From Sphingobacterium paludis (GTDB lineage Bacteria; Bacteroidota; Bacteroidia; Sphingobacteriales; Sphingobacteriaceae): a DNA stretch of 64,000 bases. The notes beneath the pieces were generated by a model. The model was given only the letters and a program-made list of their open reading frames with translations. It ran no database searches and was not told the DNA's origin. Positions 7,586 through 16,299 of the stretch are shown here, in pieces (within the stretch, counting starts at the first letter, position 1; each line of letters begins with the position of its first letter). The stretch spans positions 62,001-126,000 of the forward strand of contig NZ_SNZV01000007.1 of NCBI RefSeq assembly GCF_004364125.1. The letters are read 5' to 3'. The position numbers and the translations under genes are program-made.

Positions 7586-10552
7586 ATGTTTAACGAAAGT
7601 AATACCGTAGAAGCCTTTGTTCTTAATCAGTTATCTGGCGCTAAAGCTGGTTCAGTCGGTGTGCTGCAAGATCCAGTTATTTCTTATGGTTCAGGTTGGC
7701 AGTATATTGCGCCAGATGAGCTGAAACGTGGTGTCAGCGAAGTTTTGCTGGAAGATCGATTAATTGATGCACTTAAAAGACTGAACCCTTCGATTGACGA
7801 AAATCCGGAATTGGCGGATGAAGTGATTTATAAACTGCGGGCGATATTACTTTCGGTGGGACAAATTGGTTTGGTCCGCGCCAATCAAGCCTTTCAAAAA
7901 TGGATGTGCGGCGATGAGTCGATGCCTTTTGGCAAAAACAACCAACATATCCCTATTAACCTGATTGATTTCGAAAACATCGGAAACAATGATTTTGTCG
8001 TTACCAATCAATTACGTGTTTATGCCCGGGAAACCAAAATACCCGATATCGTTTTGTTTGTAAATGGTATTCCAGTGGTTGTAGGTGAACTTAAAACACC
8101 TATTCGACCATCGATATCTTGGCTAGACGGTGCTCATGAGATTGTGGAAGTTTATGAAAACTCGATTCCACAATTGTTTGTGCCTAATATTCTCAATTTT
8201 GCTACCGAGGGAAAATCCTTTGGATACGGTGGAATACGTACTCCATTGCAATTTTGGGGACCTTGGCGTATGGATCTGGAAGAAGATCGCGTAAGTAAAT
8301 TTCTGGGGATTGGTGATGTAGCCCTTGAAATGAATAATCTTCTGAAGCCAGCGCGGTTATTAGATATACTACAGAATTTTAGCCTGTTCAGCACCAACAA
8401 AAGAAAACAGCTGATTAAAATTTTACCACGTTTCCAGCAATACGAAGGTGCTAATAAGATTGTTGAGCGCGTATTGGACGGAAAGGTTAAGAAAGGATTG
8501 ATTTGGCATTTTCAGGGATCCGGAAAATCCTTTTTGATGGTTTATGCGGCACAGAAGTTAAGAAATACGGCGGAATTGAAAAGTCCGACCGTACTTATTT
8601 TAGTGGATCGTACAGACTTGGATACACAAATATCGGGTACATTCAATGCCGCAGATATTGCCAATGTCGTGACAACGGAAAGTATAAGTGATTTGCAACG
8701 TTTATTGGAACGCGATACCCGTAAGATTATCGTCTCCATGATATATAAATTCCGGGATGCCAAACCCAATATGAATACACGCGAAAACATTATAGTACTG
8801 GTTGATGAAGCCCATCGTACGCAGGAGGGTGATTTAGGCCGACAGATGCGTGCCGCTTTACCAAATGCATTCTTATTTGGGCTTACGGGGACGCCGGTCA
8901 ATCGAGCGGACAAAAATACCTTTTGGGCTTTTGGATCAGAAACGGATAATGGCGGTTATTTATCACGATATACCTTCCAAGACTCTATTCGGGACGGCGC
9001 TACATTACCGTTACACTTTGAACCTCGGCTGGTTGACGTACACTTGAATAAGGAATTATTGGATGAGGCTTTTGAAGCACTCAAATCAGCAGCGGACTTG
9101 ACAGACGAAGATGCTGATTTACTCAATAAAAAGTCTGCACGTATGGCAGCCTTTCTAAAGGCACCTGAACGTGTAGGCAAAATTGTGGAGGATATAGCTA
9201 AACATTTCCGGGAAAAAGTAGAACCTCATGGTTTCAAAGCGATGATCGTAACACCGGATCGATATGCTTGCGTGCAATATAAGGAAGAATTGGACAAGTA
9301 TTTTCCGGAGGAAGCCAGCAAGGTTGTTATTTCGACCACTGCAAACGATCCGAAGGAGTTTAAAGATAAATGGGCGGTGGATAAATCGCAGCAAGAGAAA
9401 GTTGTCGAGGAGTTTAACAAGCCTGAGTCGCCCTTAAAATTCATCATCGTCACAGCAAAGCTTTTGACTGGATTTGATGCGCCTATATTACAGACACTTT
9501 ATTTGGATAAATCAATCAAGGATGTCACGTTATTGCAAGCCATCTGTCGAACAAACAGGCTATATCCGAATAAGCATTTTGGCAGAATCGTGGATTACTT
9601 CGGAATTTTTGATGATGCTGCAAAGGCTCTGCAATTTGATGATAAAACGATGCAATCCATCGTGACGAATCTGAATGAGCTTAAAGACAAATTACCCGGT
9701 CTGATGCACAACGCGCTTACTCATTTTGAAGGTATAGACCGCTCTCTGGAGGGGTTTGAAGGTTTGGAAGCGGCTCAAAATGCTATTCGAACGGATGAAT
9801 TAAAAGATGCTTTTGCGAACGATTTCAAATTGTTGATGAACGTCTGGGAATCGCTTTCACCTGATCGAGTGTTGGATCCCTATCAAGCAGATTATCGTTG
9901 GTTGTCGCAGGTATATGCTTCTGTAAAACCAGCCTCGGATCATACCGGTAAATTGCTATGGTTGACTTTAGGTGCTGAGACGACAAGATTGATACACGAA
10001 AACTTCACCGTCGGAGAGGTACATGATCTGGAAGAATTTGTGTTGGACGCTGACGTAATTGATAACATCTTCAACAATCCCGATCCAAAGGATGCGAAGA
10101 AAATTGAAGAGATTCTTGTCAATCGATTTAAAAAGCATGGTGGAGACCCCAAGTTCCGGAAATTGAGTGAACGTCTGGAAGATTTACGAGCAAAAGCCGA
10201 GCAAGGTTTAATTACCTCCATCGAGTTTGTTAAAGAACTGTGTAAACTAGCAAAAGATACGCTTCAAGCTGAAAAGGATCATGAAGCGGAGTTGCTGGAG
10301 AAGACACCACAAGCTGCATTGACAGAATTGTTTATCGAGCTTAAAACTGATCAAACTCCCGCTGTAGTGGAGCGTATTGTTAAAGATATTGATGATATCG
10401 TTCGTGTCGTTCGATTTCCGGGCTGGCAGACAACAGCCGCTGGCGAAAGAGAAATACAGAAATCGTTACGTAAAGCATTGCTGAAATACCAGCTTCATAA
10501 GAATGAAATGCTGTTTCAGAGAGCGTATGAGTATATCAAGGAGTATTATTAA
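7586..10552 (+). CDS. hsdR: Type I restriction endonuclease subunit R (translocating helicase-nuclease)
   Basis: A 988-residue HsdR. The N-terminal nuclease domain contains PDIVLFVNGIPVVVGELKTP (about residues 152-172), the D...ExK core of this family. The SF2 translocase follows: Walker A GSGKS (near 310), DEAH (near 405), SGL-type motif TGTPVNR, and motif VI region AICRTNRL (near 650). The C-terminal helical region binds M. It forms R2M2S with HsdM and HsdS and cuts unmodified DNA after ATP-driven translocation. It is a separate unit from hsdM/S, and its end overlaps the convergent reverse transcriptase gene by 4 bp. Confidence 0.95.
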   Translation: MFNESNTVEAFVLNQLSGAKAGSVGVLQDPVISYGSGWQYIAPDELKRGVSEVLLEDRLIDALKRLNPSIDENPELADEVIYKLRAILLSVGQIGLVRANQAFQKWMCGDESMPFGKNNQHIPINLIDFENIGNNDFVVTNQLRVYARETKIPDIVLFVNGIPVVVGELKTPIRPSISWLDGAHEIVEVYENSIPQLFVPNILNFATEGKSFGYGGIRTPLQFWGPWRMDLEEDRVSKFLGIGDVALEMNNLLKPARLLDILQNFSLFSTNKRKQLIKILPRFQQYEGANKIVERVLDGKVKKGLIWHFQGSGKSFLMVYAAQKLRNTAELKSPTVLILVDRTDLDTQISGTFNAADIANVVTTESISDLQRLLERDTRKIIVSMIYKFRDAKPNMNTRENIIVLVDEAHRTQEGDLGRQMRAALPNAFLFGLTGTPVNRADKNTFWAFGSETDNGGYLSRYTFQDSIRDGATLPLHFEPRLVDVHLNKELLDEAFEALKSAADLTDEDADLLNKKSARMAAFLKAPERVGKIVEDIAKHFREKVEPHGFKAMIVTPDRYACVQYKEELDKYFPEEASKVVISTTANDPKEFKDKWAVDKSQQEKVVEEFNKPESPLKFIIVTAKLLTGFDAPILQTLYLDKSIKDVTLLQAICRTNRLYPNKHFGRIVDYFGIFDDAAKALQFDDKTMQSIVTNLNELKDKLPGLMHNALTHFEGIDRSLEGFEGLEAAQNAIRTDELKDAFANDFKLLMNVWESLSPDRVLDPYQADYRWLSQVYASVKPASDHTGKLLWLTLGAETTRLIHENFTVGEVHDLEEFVLDADVIDNIFNNPDPKDAKKIEEILVNRFKKHGGDPKFRKLSERLEDLRAKAEQGLITSIEFVKELCKLAKDTLQAEKDHEAELLEKTPQAALTELFIELKTDQTPAVVERIVKDIDDIVRVVRFPGWQTTAAGEREIQKSLRKALLKYQLHKNEMLFQRAYEYIKEYY

Positions 10553-12168
10553 TATGATTTGTTAACTAAGTGTTTATTAATTGCTTGTCCAATGATTTGT
10601 TTTTTCTTTTTTAACTGACGAGAGAATGAATTTGAACCAAATTGTCTTTTACAACGCTTAATATAGGAAAGATAATTGGATTGTTGTTTAATTGGGATAT
10701 CACGCGAGGCAAACATAAAATCGCCTCGATCATCAATAATCAACGAGTATCCTCTGCGGAAAACTTGTTTGTTTTCCAGTTTATTAGCATACTTAATCGG
10801 GGCATTATAAAGCTTTTTTACCTGGTTAAGATACACGGCGCGCGGTATGGTTGGGTTATGAGATGATAGCCGTGCGGCTCTTCTCGCACGCCGTTTTATA
10901 ATTTCGATTACTCTGCGGTAGTATTTTGCAATATTCGTAGACTTGATCAGCGTATTGTAACCTCGAAATTCAAATCCCAAATAGGTGAGAGGACTATCTA
11001 TTATGCATCTGTCACCCTCTATAATTTTAATCGCAGTTATCCGTTTGTCGCCATTTTTATTGTACACCATTTTCCTAAAGATAAATCGTTCGGTTTTCTC
11101 TGTACTGATCTTGACATGAAACCGCTTTATTAGTTCATTAACATAGTCGTCAATACTTGTGATTTGATCAGGCTTGCATAATATCAATATATCGTCCGAG
11201 TATCTTCGGTAATGTACTCCCAACTTACTTGAAAGTTCATTGATGATCGTTCTATCAAAATCGATTAAATAAAGGTTGGCCAAGACGGCACTGATGGGAA
11301 GCCCTTGGGGTATACCGATTCGCTCTTTTTTGCCGTTCTCGTCTTTGTCACTGAAGAAAGGATTTTTGTATACTGGGAGTCGCCCTTCTTTAATTGCTTT
11401 CCGGAAATCACTATTCGATTCAAAAAAGCATTTGAAACCTTTTGTCTTTCTAATTCTTGCCAATCTGGATTCATCGAAATGACGTTTACCTTTTTTCTTC
11501 AGGTCATTGTACAGCACGTAGCTAAAATTGGTACAGGATCTGAATACGTTAAGGTGATCTTTCGGTAACTCATCTTCGCCCAATATAGAAGCCCATACTT
11601 TATAGAGACTGGGATGATGCAAAGAGGAAAAGAAGTTTTTTAAATCTATGGCTAATACTGCTACTTCGCCATCTGCATCTACTCTTCTGTTGACCTCCTC
11701 GAATACTTCATGAGCGAAGTGAATATTGCTTTTTCCTTTTTTGTTTTCATCACTTATTGGAACCGTACGGTAGGCCAAGACCGCTTTATCTAGTTCGGGA
11801 TCTTTTTTTAATTTAGCTTCATACTTTTTGCCTAGTGAGTGCGCATAATATGCATAGATCAAGGCATCAAAGTGGCTTGCGTAATGTAATGGCCTTTTTT
11901 TGACAGTTTTGACAGTTCCTGATCCATCGAGTTTCTTGTGACTATGTGCTCTGTACTTTACTGTCTTAATATGATGTTTTTCAGGATTTGGCTTCTTATA
12001 CTTTCTATCGGAAAGAATGCGGTGTATCAACGGAAAGAAAGCGTAGGTTTCAATATATTGTGGAGAGGTTATCTTCCGATAATAGTCTTCCCAATTACGT
12101 TCCATACTAAGTGATGCTGTAATATGCATATAGCCTTTGCTCTGTAGCCAGTCTGGTTTTCTTTTCAT
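10549..12168 (-). CDS. Defence-type reverse transcriptase (UG/DRT class, possibly DRT2-like)
   Basis: A 539-residue RNA-directed DNA polymerase. Visible motifs: ALDLKNFFSSL (motif A, near 175), GIPQGLPISAVLANLYL (B, near 290), YRRYSDDILI (C; catalytic DD near 328), and PLTYLGFEF (near 395). The C-terminal tail is basic. There is no maturase/X domain, HNH or msd-like sequence, so it does not look like a group II intron or a retron. The N-terminal extension has RPLHYASHFDALIYAYYA. A standalone RT of this size behind a 350-nt structured leader in a defence island fits the DRT (defence-associated RT) class; DRT2-like is my best guess. Confidence 0.8.
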   Translation of the reverse strand: MKRKPDWLQSKGYMHITASLSMERNWEDYYRKITSPQYIETYAFFPLIHRILSDRKYKKPNPEKHHIKTVKYRAHSHKKLDGSGTVKTVKKRPLHYASHFDALIYAYYAHSLGKKYEAKLKKDPELDKAVLAYRTVPISDENKKGKSNIHFAHEVFEEVNRRVDADGEVAVLAIDLKNFFSSLHHPSLYKVWASILGEDELPKDHLNVFRSCTNFSYVLYNDLKKKGKRHFDESRLARIRKTKGFKCFFESNSDFRKAIKEGRLPVYKNPFFSDKDENGKKERIGIPQGLPISAVLANLYLIDFDRTIINELSSKLGVHYRRYSDDILILCKPDQITSIDDYVNELIKRFHVKISTEKTERFIFRKMVYNKNGDKRITAIKIIEGDRCIIDSPLTYLGFEFRGYNTLIKSTNIAKYYRRVIEIIKRRARRAARLSSHNPTIPRAVYLNQVKKLYNAPIKYANKLENKQVFRRGYSLIIDDRGDFMFASRDIPIKQQSNYLSYIKRCKRQFGSNSFSRQLKKKKQIIGQAINKHLVNKSY

Positions 12169-12179
12169 AATTTTAATAA

Positions 12180-12515
12180 GCTTAGCAATGGGCTCTCAAT
12201 AATGTATTAATGTTTACATAACCACCTTGTCGGTGCGGACCAGGACCCAATAACTGAGTCATTGTAATTGCGATAAATGTGAAAACAAATTCGTATATTG
12301 CATGATAACTGTATTAACAGCCACCCTGTCAATGATCGTTGGCTTCGAGCCTCTGATTGAAACATTGTTCTCTTATATGGTGAACATCTGGGAAATCTTA
12401 CGAGAAGATGACAAAGATATTTGTAAACCATAACCTACTTTGATCTAAAGTAGTAAAGCCATCTTTGGCTCTATGATCCTACCTAATTGTAAACTACTGT
12501 TTATCCCATTACTAA
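12180..12515 (-). ncRNA. Putative non-coding template RNA of the reverse transcriptase
   Basis: This 390-bp gap on the RT strand has a good promoter at 12522-12550 and a series of hairpins: AGCCA/TGGCT (12457-12470), CTACTTT/AAAGTAG (12435-12453), ATCTT/AAGAT (12402-12416), GGCT-TCG-AGCC (12341-12351), CTGT/ACAG (12309-12320) and CACC-GACAA-GGTG near 12220-12234. Two direct repeats with ACA frame a 99-nt unit. Upstream position and same strand match the ncRNA of DRT2 and DRT9 systems. Ends are estimated: about 10 nt downstream of the promoter to near the RT start. Not a recognised Rfam-type RNA to me. Confidence 0.55.
12222..12320 (-). other. 99-nt candidate template unit with a stop-free frame (neo-like)
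   Basis: The unit lies between GACAGGGTGGCT (minus-strand copy ending at 12319-12330) and GACAAGGTGGTT (12220-12231). Spacing between equivalent bases is 99 nt. On the minus strand the frame starting CTG TTA ATA has 33 sense codons and no stop; the other five frames of the circularised unit were checked in part and the three plus-strand frames each contain stops. Both repeats read in the same frame (LTGW-LL and PTRW-LC), so joining them gives an open, repeating 33-residue protein. No ATG lies in frame within the unit. Confidence 0.45.
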
Positions 12516-12521
12516 GCAACT

Positions 12522-12550
12522 CAAATCTACTATTATTTATTCATATCCAA
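12522..12550 (-). promoter_or_regulatory. Bacteroidota-type promoter for the RT leader RNA
   Basis: On the minus strand, TTG (12548-12550) is followed after 18 nt by TAGATTTG (12522-12529). This matches the TTG-N19-TAnnTTTG pattern of the Bacteroidota primary sigma factor. Transcription would begin near 12515, about 350 nt before the RT start codon, which implies a long leader. Confidence 0.55.
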
Positions 12551-12593
12551 TGATATATTGCTTATAATTGTATTTGAAATTATAAACCAAAAT

Positions 12594-13808
12594 ATGGAAA
12601 AAATTACTCGGATCGCAGATGTGCAGGTCGATCCTCAATTGAACGAAACACAATTAGACCTAAATGATTCAATTAATGTGGGTGATCTTGTTTCTACACA
12701 TGCACATCCGTTTGTAGAAACAAACACTGATGTTAGCGTCACAGTGTATGCACATTTTCTACCACCTATTATGATAGTCGCTGAAAAACATTATAGTCAT
12801 GTTAAATATGACGCTTCTACAGGTGATAAGGAAAATAATACAACATATAGGTGTTTTTATTATTCAACTCTTTCTGGTGGCTATGAATCTAATTGGTTTA
12901 AGCTTAAGGAAATCAAACGAATAGCGATAGAAAAGCAACATTCTTCATTCTTTAATGAAAACAAATCCCTACAAGGGCTCAAAAAACAGCTTTTAGAAAA
13001 GAAGGCTATTTTATCAAGCGTCGATCTGGAATTAAACAAAAAGAAATTATGGTCGGATGATAGTAATCCCTCTAAACTAAAAGCAAATAATTTATTGGAT
13101 TATTTACCACCGTTATGCAGCATTATTGACGTCAAAGAGAATACAGATCATAGCAAGTTTAATGAAAAAACGGGTGCCATAATTCAGAAAAAATCCAGAT
13201 TCTTAATAAAGTTAAGATGGCTGAACAATACAACCCAGAAATACAGTGAGGAGTATCTTCCACTAGAAACTTTGAGGTTTATCGATGAAGAGCTAACGCT
13301 CAGGGATTTTAATGCTAAATCCCATTATATACTTCCTTATCGCTTAAAGTTAGAAAATGATCCCGCTACAGTTGTTGGCAATCAACCTATCATGTTAAAA
13401 CAAATAGTTTGGAAGCACTATTTCTATGTGTATAAATTTATCAATTTATTTAACAATCAAGTATTTGAATTGGATGTCAAACAAACTCCTTCAATTATTG
13501 ATCTTTCGCATATATTGAATGTGGAGGAGTTTCAAAAGGATTCATTTAATCTCTTTGATATTGAAAATTTGGACCAACTAAAAGGAGAGTGGTTTGAGAT
13601 TCAATATACTGATCGGAATGAAAAATACACAAAACGAATAATTCGGTTGAATAATATATATGAAGAATTAGAAGAAGAAGGTAGGAAAAAGAGATTTATA
13701 GAAGCGAATTGCCTGTTACGAGACGGAAGAATACGAAACTTTAAAGTATCTAGAATTAGGGGATATCGAAAACTATCTGAGGATTTTTCTAAAACTTTTA
13801 TTTCGTAG
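12594..13808 (+). CDS. WYL-like hypothetical protein, divergent from the reverse transcriptase
   Basis: About 404 residues from ATG 12594; an in-frame ATG 36 bp upstream is also possible. The last 80 residues (IIRLNNIYEELE..., RFIEANCLLRDGRIRNFKVSRI) follow the pattern of a WYL ligand-binding domain end, where ..A.C.LR...R.F...RI is typical. A second such stretch (KLRWLNN...EEYLPLETLRFID) occurs near residues 205-240. No HTH is visible at the N-terminus. WYL proteins regulate many defence loci. It faces away from the RT promoter, so control of the RT leader is plausible but inferred. Confidence 0.6.
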   Translation: MEKITRIADVQVDPQLNETQLDLNDSINVGDLVSTHAHPFVETNTDVSVTVYAHFLPPIMIVAEKHYSHVKYDASTGDKENNTTYRCFYYSTLSGGYESNWFKLKEIKRIAIEKQHSSFFNENKSLQGLKKQLLEKKAILSSVDLELNKKKLWSDDSNPSKLKANNLLDYLPPLCSIIDVKENTDHSKFNEKTGAIIQKKSRFLIKLRWLNNTTQKYSEEYLPLETLRFIDEELTLRDFNAKSHYILPYRLKLENDPATVVGNQPIMLKQIVWKHYFYVYKFINLFNNQVFELDVKQTPSIIDLSHILNVEEFQKDSFNLFDIENLDQLKGEWFEIQYTDRNEKYTKRIIRLNNIYEELEEEGRKKRFIEANCLLRDGRIRNFKVSRIRGYRKLSEDFSKTFIS

Positions 13809-13969
13809 TGTTCGTTATCTGTATTTTTTAAAATTTAATCACCTGAAAATCAATATATAGTACTTTTTGTATTGGGAACTAGTTGCGTACAATTGGAAAA
13901 CTCGCTATTGATTGTTAGGCCTTAGTGTTAACGTAATTCATCATCCAAATTTCGCTTGACATCCATCAA

Positions 13970-14019
13970 CATAAATACTATTCCCTTTGTCACAAATACT
14001 CACTAAATTTGTGACAGTA
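13970..14019 (+). promoter_or_regulatory. Operator-like inverted repeat, right copy of an island-flanking repeat
   Basis: The partner of 403-452. The palindrome is TGTCACAAAT (13989-13998) with ATTTGTGACA (14008-14017), ten-base arms about a 9-nt centre. It ends 17 bp before the truncated antitoxin-like gene. AbiEi-type antitoxins repress their own operon through inverted repeats at this position, so this is the likely operator. Spacing and symmetry are seen; binding is inferred. Confidence 0.6.
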
Positions 14020-14035
14020 AAAAAAGTATAAATAG

Positions 14036-14310
14036 TTGAAAACATCTAAGAGTCAGATAGAAATAAGGATTATAAAAGCTCGATCGGGAGAATTATTCTT
14101 CGCTGATGATTTTGTAAAATATGCCTCTTCTGATAATGTTAGAAAAATACTTTCTCGTTTAGAGCAAGATGGTCTTATTGAAAGACTGGCACATGGTATC
14201 TATTTCAAATCAAAAAAAGATTCTTTGCTCGGCACCATATATCCTAATATCGGAAAGATTGATATCTTACAAACAAAAAGAGTTGCATTGCTGCAACCCT
14301 TACGCTATCC
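14036..14310 (+). pseudogene. Truncated AbiEi/DUF6088-like antitoxin gene
   Basis: It begins with TTG 14036 and encodes IEIRIIKARSGELFFADDF, then SSDNVRKILSRLEQDGLIERL and AHGIYFKSKKDSLLGTIYP. This is the winged-helix N-terminal domain of AbiEi/DUF6088 antitoxins, where a DNA-binding wing is followed by the ..L..GIY..P.. turn. Family members are about 190-200 residues. Here similarity stops after some 85 residues, and the frame then runs antisense through the SDR gene to 14440, which is not real coding. The cognate AbiEii toxin is absent. It marks the right edge of the island. Confidence 0.65.
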
Positions 14311-14323
14311 ATCTAGCCAATAC

Positions 14324-15085
14324 TTAAATAAAGATACCGCCGGAAACTTCGATCCGTTGCGCATTGATCCATTTGGATTCGTCGCTGCACAAGAAAGCAA
14401 TTACGCTACCAATATCATCTGGCAACCCCACCCTTCCTAATGCCGTTAGCGAGGCTATTTGCTTGTTTATTTCGGCATTGTCTCGTGTGGCACCGCCCCC
14501 GAAATCCGTTGCTATAGCACCTGGAGCTACGGTGTTAACGCGAATTTTGCGGTGGCCCAATTCCAAAGCCTGATACCGTGTTAAACTTTCAATTCCTGCT
14601 TTCATAATCGCGTACGCTGCGAAATTCGGGAAACTAAACCGGGCTAATCCTGAAGAGATGTTGACAATGCTGCTACCATCATGCAGCAGAGGAAGCAATT
14701 TTTGTGTTAGGAAGAAAGCCGCTTTGAGGTGTATGTTGACCATTTGGTCGAATTGTTCTTCCGTGGTCGTTTCAAAAGCTGCGTGAATACCCGTTCCGGC
14801 ATTATTCACCAGAGCATGCAGGTGAAGGGTGTCAAATTCTGACGTTAATTTGTCTTGAACGCTGTGTACGAATTCGTCATACGTGTTGCTTTTTGCCACA
14901 TCTAACGGCAAGGCAATTGCTTTTTGTCCGATGGATTTGATCGCAGCGACAACCTCCTCTGCGCCAACTTTGCCGCTTTGATACGTCACGATGACATCAA
15001 AACCTTTTTTTGCTAATGCTATAGCCATGTCTTTACCCAATCCGCGGCTGCTGCCGGTTACGAGTGCTACTTTGTTATTGCTCAT
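14324..15085 (-). CDS. SDR-family NAD(P)-dependent oxidoreductase
   Basis: 253 residues from MSNNKVALVTG. A longer frame begins 60 bp upstream, but its extra residues do not fit the family. Classical short-chain dehydrogenase: TGSSRGLG cofactor loop, NNAG, catalytic Ser in NISSGLAR and YAIMK (Tyr and Lys), and the C-terminal RIEVSGGIFI end. The tail is complete, so the truncation at this junction hit only the neighbouring antitoxin gene. It lies 88 bp downstream of the araC-type gene on the same strand and may be its target. The substrate is unknown. Confidence 0.9.
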   Translation of the reverse strand: MSNNKVALVTGSSRGLGKDMAIALAKKGFDVIVTYQSGKVGAEEVVAAIKSIGQKAIALPLDVAKSNTYDEFVHSVQDKLTSEFDTLHLHALVNNAGTGIHAAFETTTEEQFDQMVNIHLKAAFFLTQKLLPLLHDGSSIVNISSGLARFSFPNFAAYAIMKAGIESLTRYQALELGHRKIRVNTVAPGAIATDFGGGATRDNAEINKQIASLTALGRVGLPDDIGSVIAFLCSDESKWINAQRIEVSGGIFI

Positions 15086-15173
15086 TTTATTTTCCTTTGA
15101 AGTTGAATTACAAAGTTCATATAGAATTAGCGTAACAGTTTGCAAATAGCAATCCGTTATTTACTAAAATCAA

Positions 15174-16112
15174 TCAATTTCTAAATTTGACGGGCGAAAG
15201 CGTGGTGTGTTTTTTAAAAAAGTTGGAAAAATGAGCCACTTCATCAAATCCCAAGGCGTAGGTGATTTCAGAAATATTCCACTGCGTTTGTTTTAATAAG
15301 ATTTTGGCCTCTTCCGCAATTCTGGCATGGATTATTTCAGTCGTACTTTTGTTGGCGATTTCTTTAAGCACCTTATTCAGGTGATTGGTATGTATGCCGA
15401 GTGCATTGGCAAAATCAGTCGGTTTCTTCAGCTGTATCGATTGCCTGTCACTATCTATCGGAAACTGACGTTCCAAAAGTTCGATAAACAGCGTTGATAT
15501 TCTACTGGCTGCATTCGTCGTCGCATTCGTATCTTTAATTGGCTTTAGTTTTTGCCCAGTATGAATAAGTTCCAGTACGTAGGTGCGCAACAGATCGTAT
15601 TTATACACGTAATCCGAAGAAAGCTCGGCGTCCATTTTCTTGAAGACAGCTTCAATTTCAATAAATTGACTATCATTCAATTCATAAACAAAATCGCTTC
15701 CGGGTTGGTATATCGGCAATTCCTCAATGTTTAGGCCCGTTTTGGATTTGGACAAAAATTCTTTGGTGAATACACAAAACATACCCGATTGGTTGGTGTC
15801 TTGTGGTGTGTATCGGTAAGGTATTTTTGGCGAAGCAAATAAAATCCCTTGTGTCTCGATGCATGCAGTTTTGTCTGCGTACTCTACAAAATTTCGACCT
15901 TTAATTAAGCTGATCTTATAGTATAAGCGTCGATCATAATTCATTTCACATTTAGGCTTGCTGTCGAAATAAAACTTCGCAATATCAAAAAGATTGATGT
16001 GTCCAAAATCGGTATTGGTTTTATTGTCGAAGAAATAATCCAGCTGGCAACTCGTATCGCCAATGATCTGCTTATAAAAATCTTTGATCTCTATTGCGTT
16101 CATATCTTGCAA
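15174..16112 (-). CDS. AraC-family transcriptional regulator
   Basis: About 310 residues. A divergent N-terminal sensor domain precedes a C-terminal double HTH of about 100 residues: NALGIHTNHLNKVLKEIANK is the first recognition region and WNISEITYALGFDEVAHFSNFFKKHTTLSP is the classic second AraC motif. The start is ATG 16112 or 16103. It stands immediately upstream of the SDR gene on the same strand, a common arrangement in which the regulator responds to the enzyme's substrate or a stress compound. The effector cannot be inferred. Confidence 0.92.
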   Translation of the reverse strand: MQDMNAIEIKDFYKQIIGDTSCQLDYFFDNKTNTDFGHINLFDIAKFYFDSKPKCEMNYDRRLYYKISLIKGRNFVEYADKTACIETQGILFASPKIPYRYTPQDTNQSGMFCVFTKEFLSKSKTGLNIEELPIYQPGSDFVYELNDSQFIEIEAVFKKMDAELSSDYVYKYDLLRTYVLELIHTGQKLKPIKDTNATTNAASRISTLFIELLERQFPIDSDRQSIQLKKPTDFANALGIHTNHLNKVLKEIANKSTTEIIHARIAEEAKILLKQTQWNISEITYALGFDEVAHFSNFFKKHTTLSPVKFRN

Positions 16113-16299
16113 AATTCAAATAAAACAAAGATGCAAAGTTAATTTCATTTGATCAACTAGGGGTGAATTGGATTTCAGCTGTTGAGAAGTGTCTATACCT
16201 AATTTTAGCAGATTTTAACAGAAAATGTTTGAGCACGCAACGATCTCAAAAAGATGGCAGGATATTTTTTGTAGATTCGTTTGGATAATCAACATACCT

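Noticed and set aside
10549..12168. Group II intron or retron reverse transcriptase
   Set aside because: No maturase or HNH region after the RT core, no intron-like ends around the gene, and no recognisable msr/msd inverted pair directly upstream.
12207..12431. A conventional 74-aa protein gene on the minus strand
   Set aside because: No signal, domain or good start; the region is better explained as part of the structured RT leader. Its central 33 codons are the stop-free unit reported as a finding.
14310..14440. C-terminal part of the plus-strand antitoxin-like ORF
   Set aside because: It runs antisense to the complete SDR gene and shows no antitoxin similarity.
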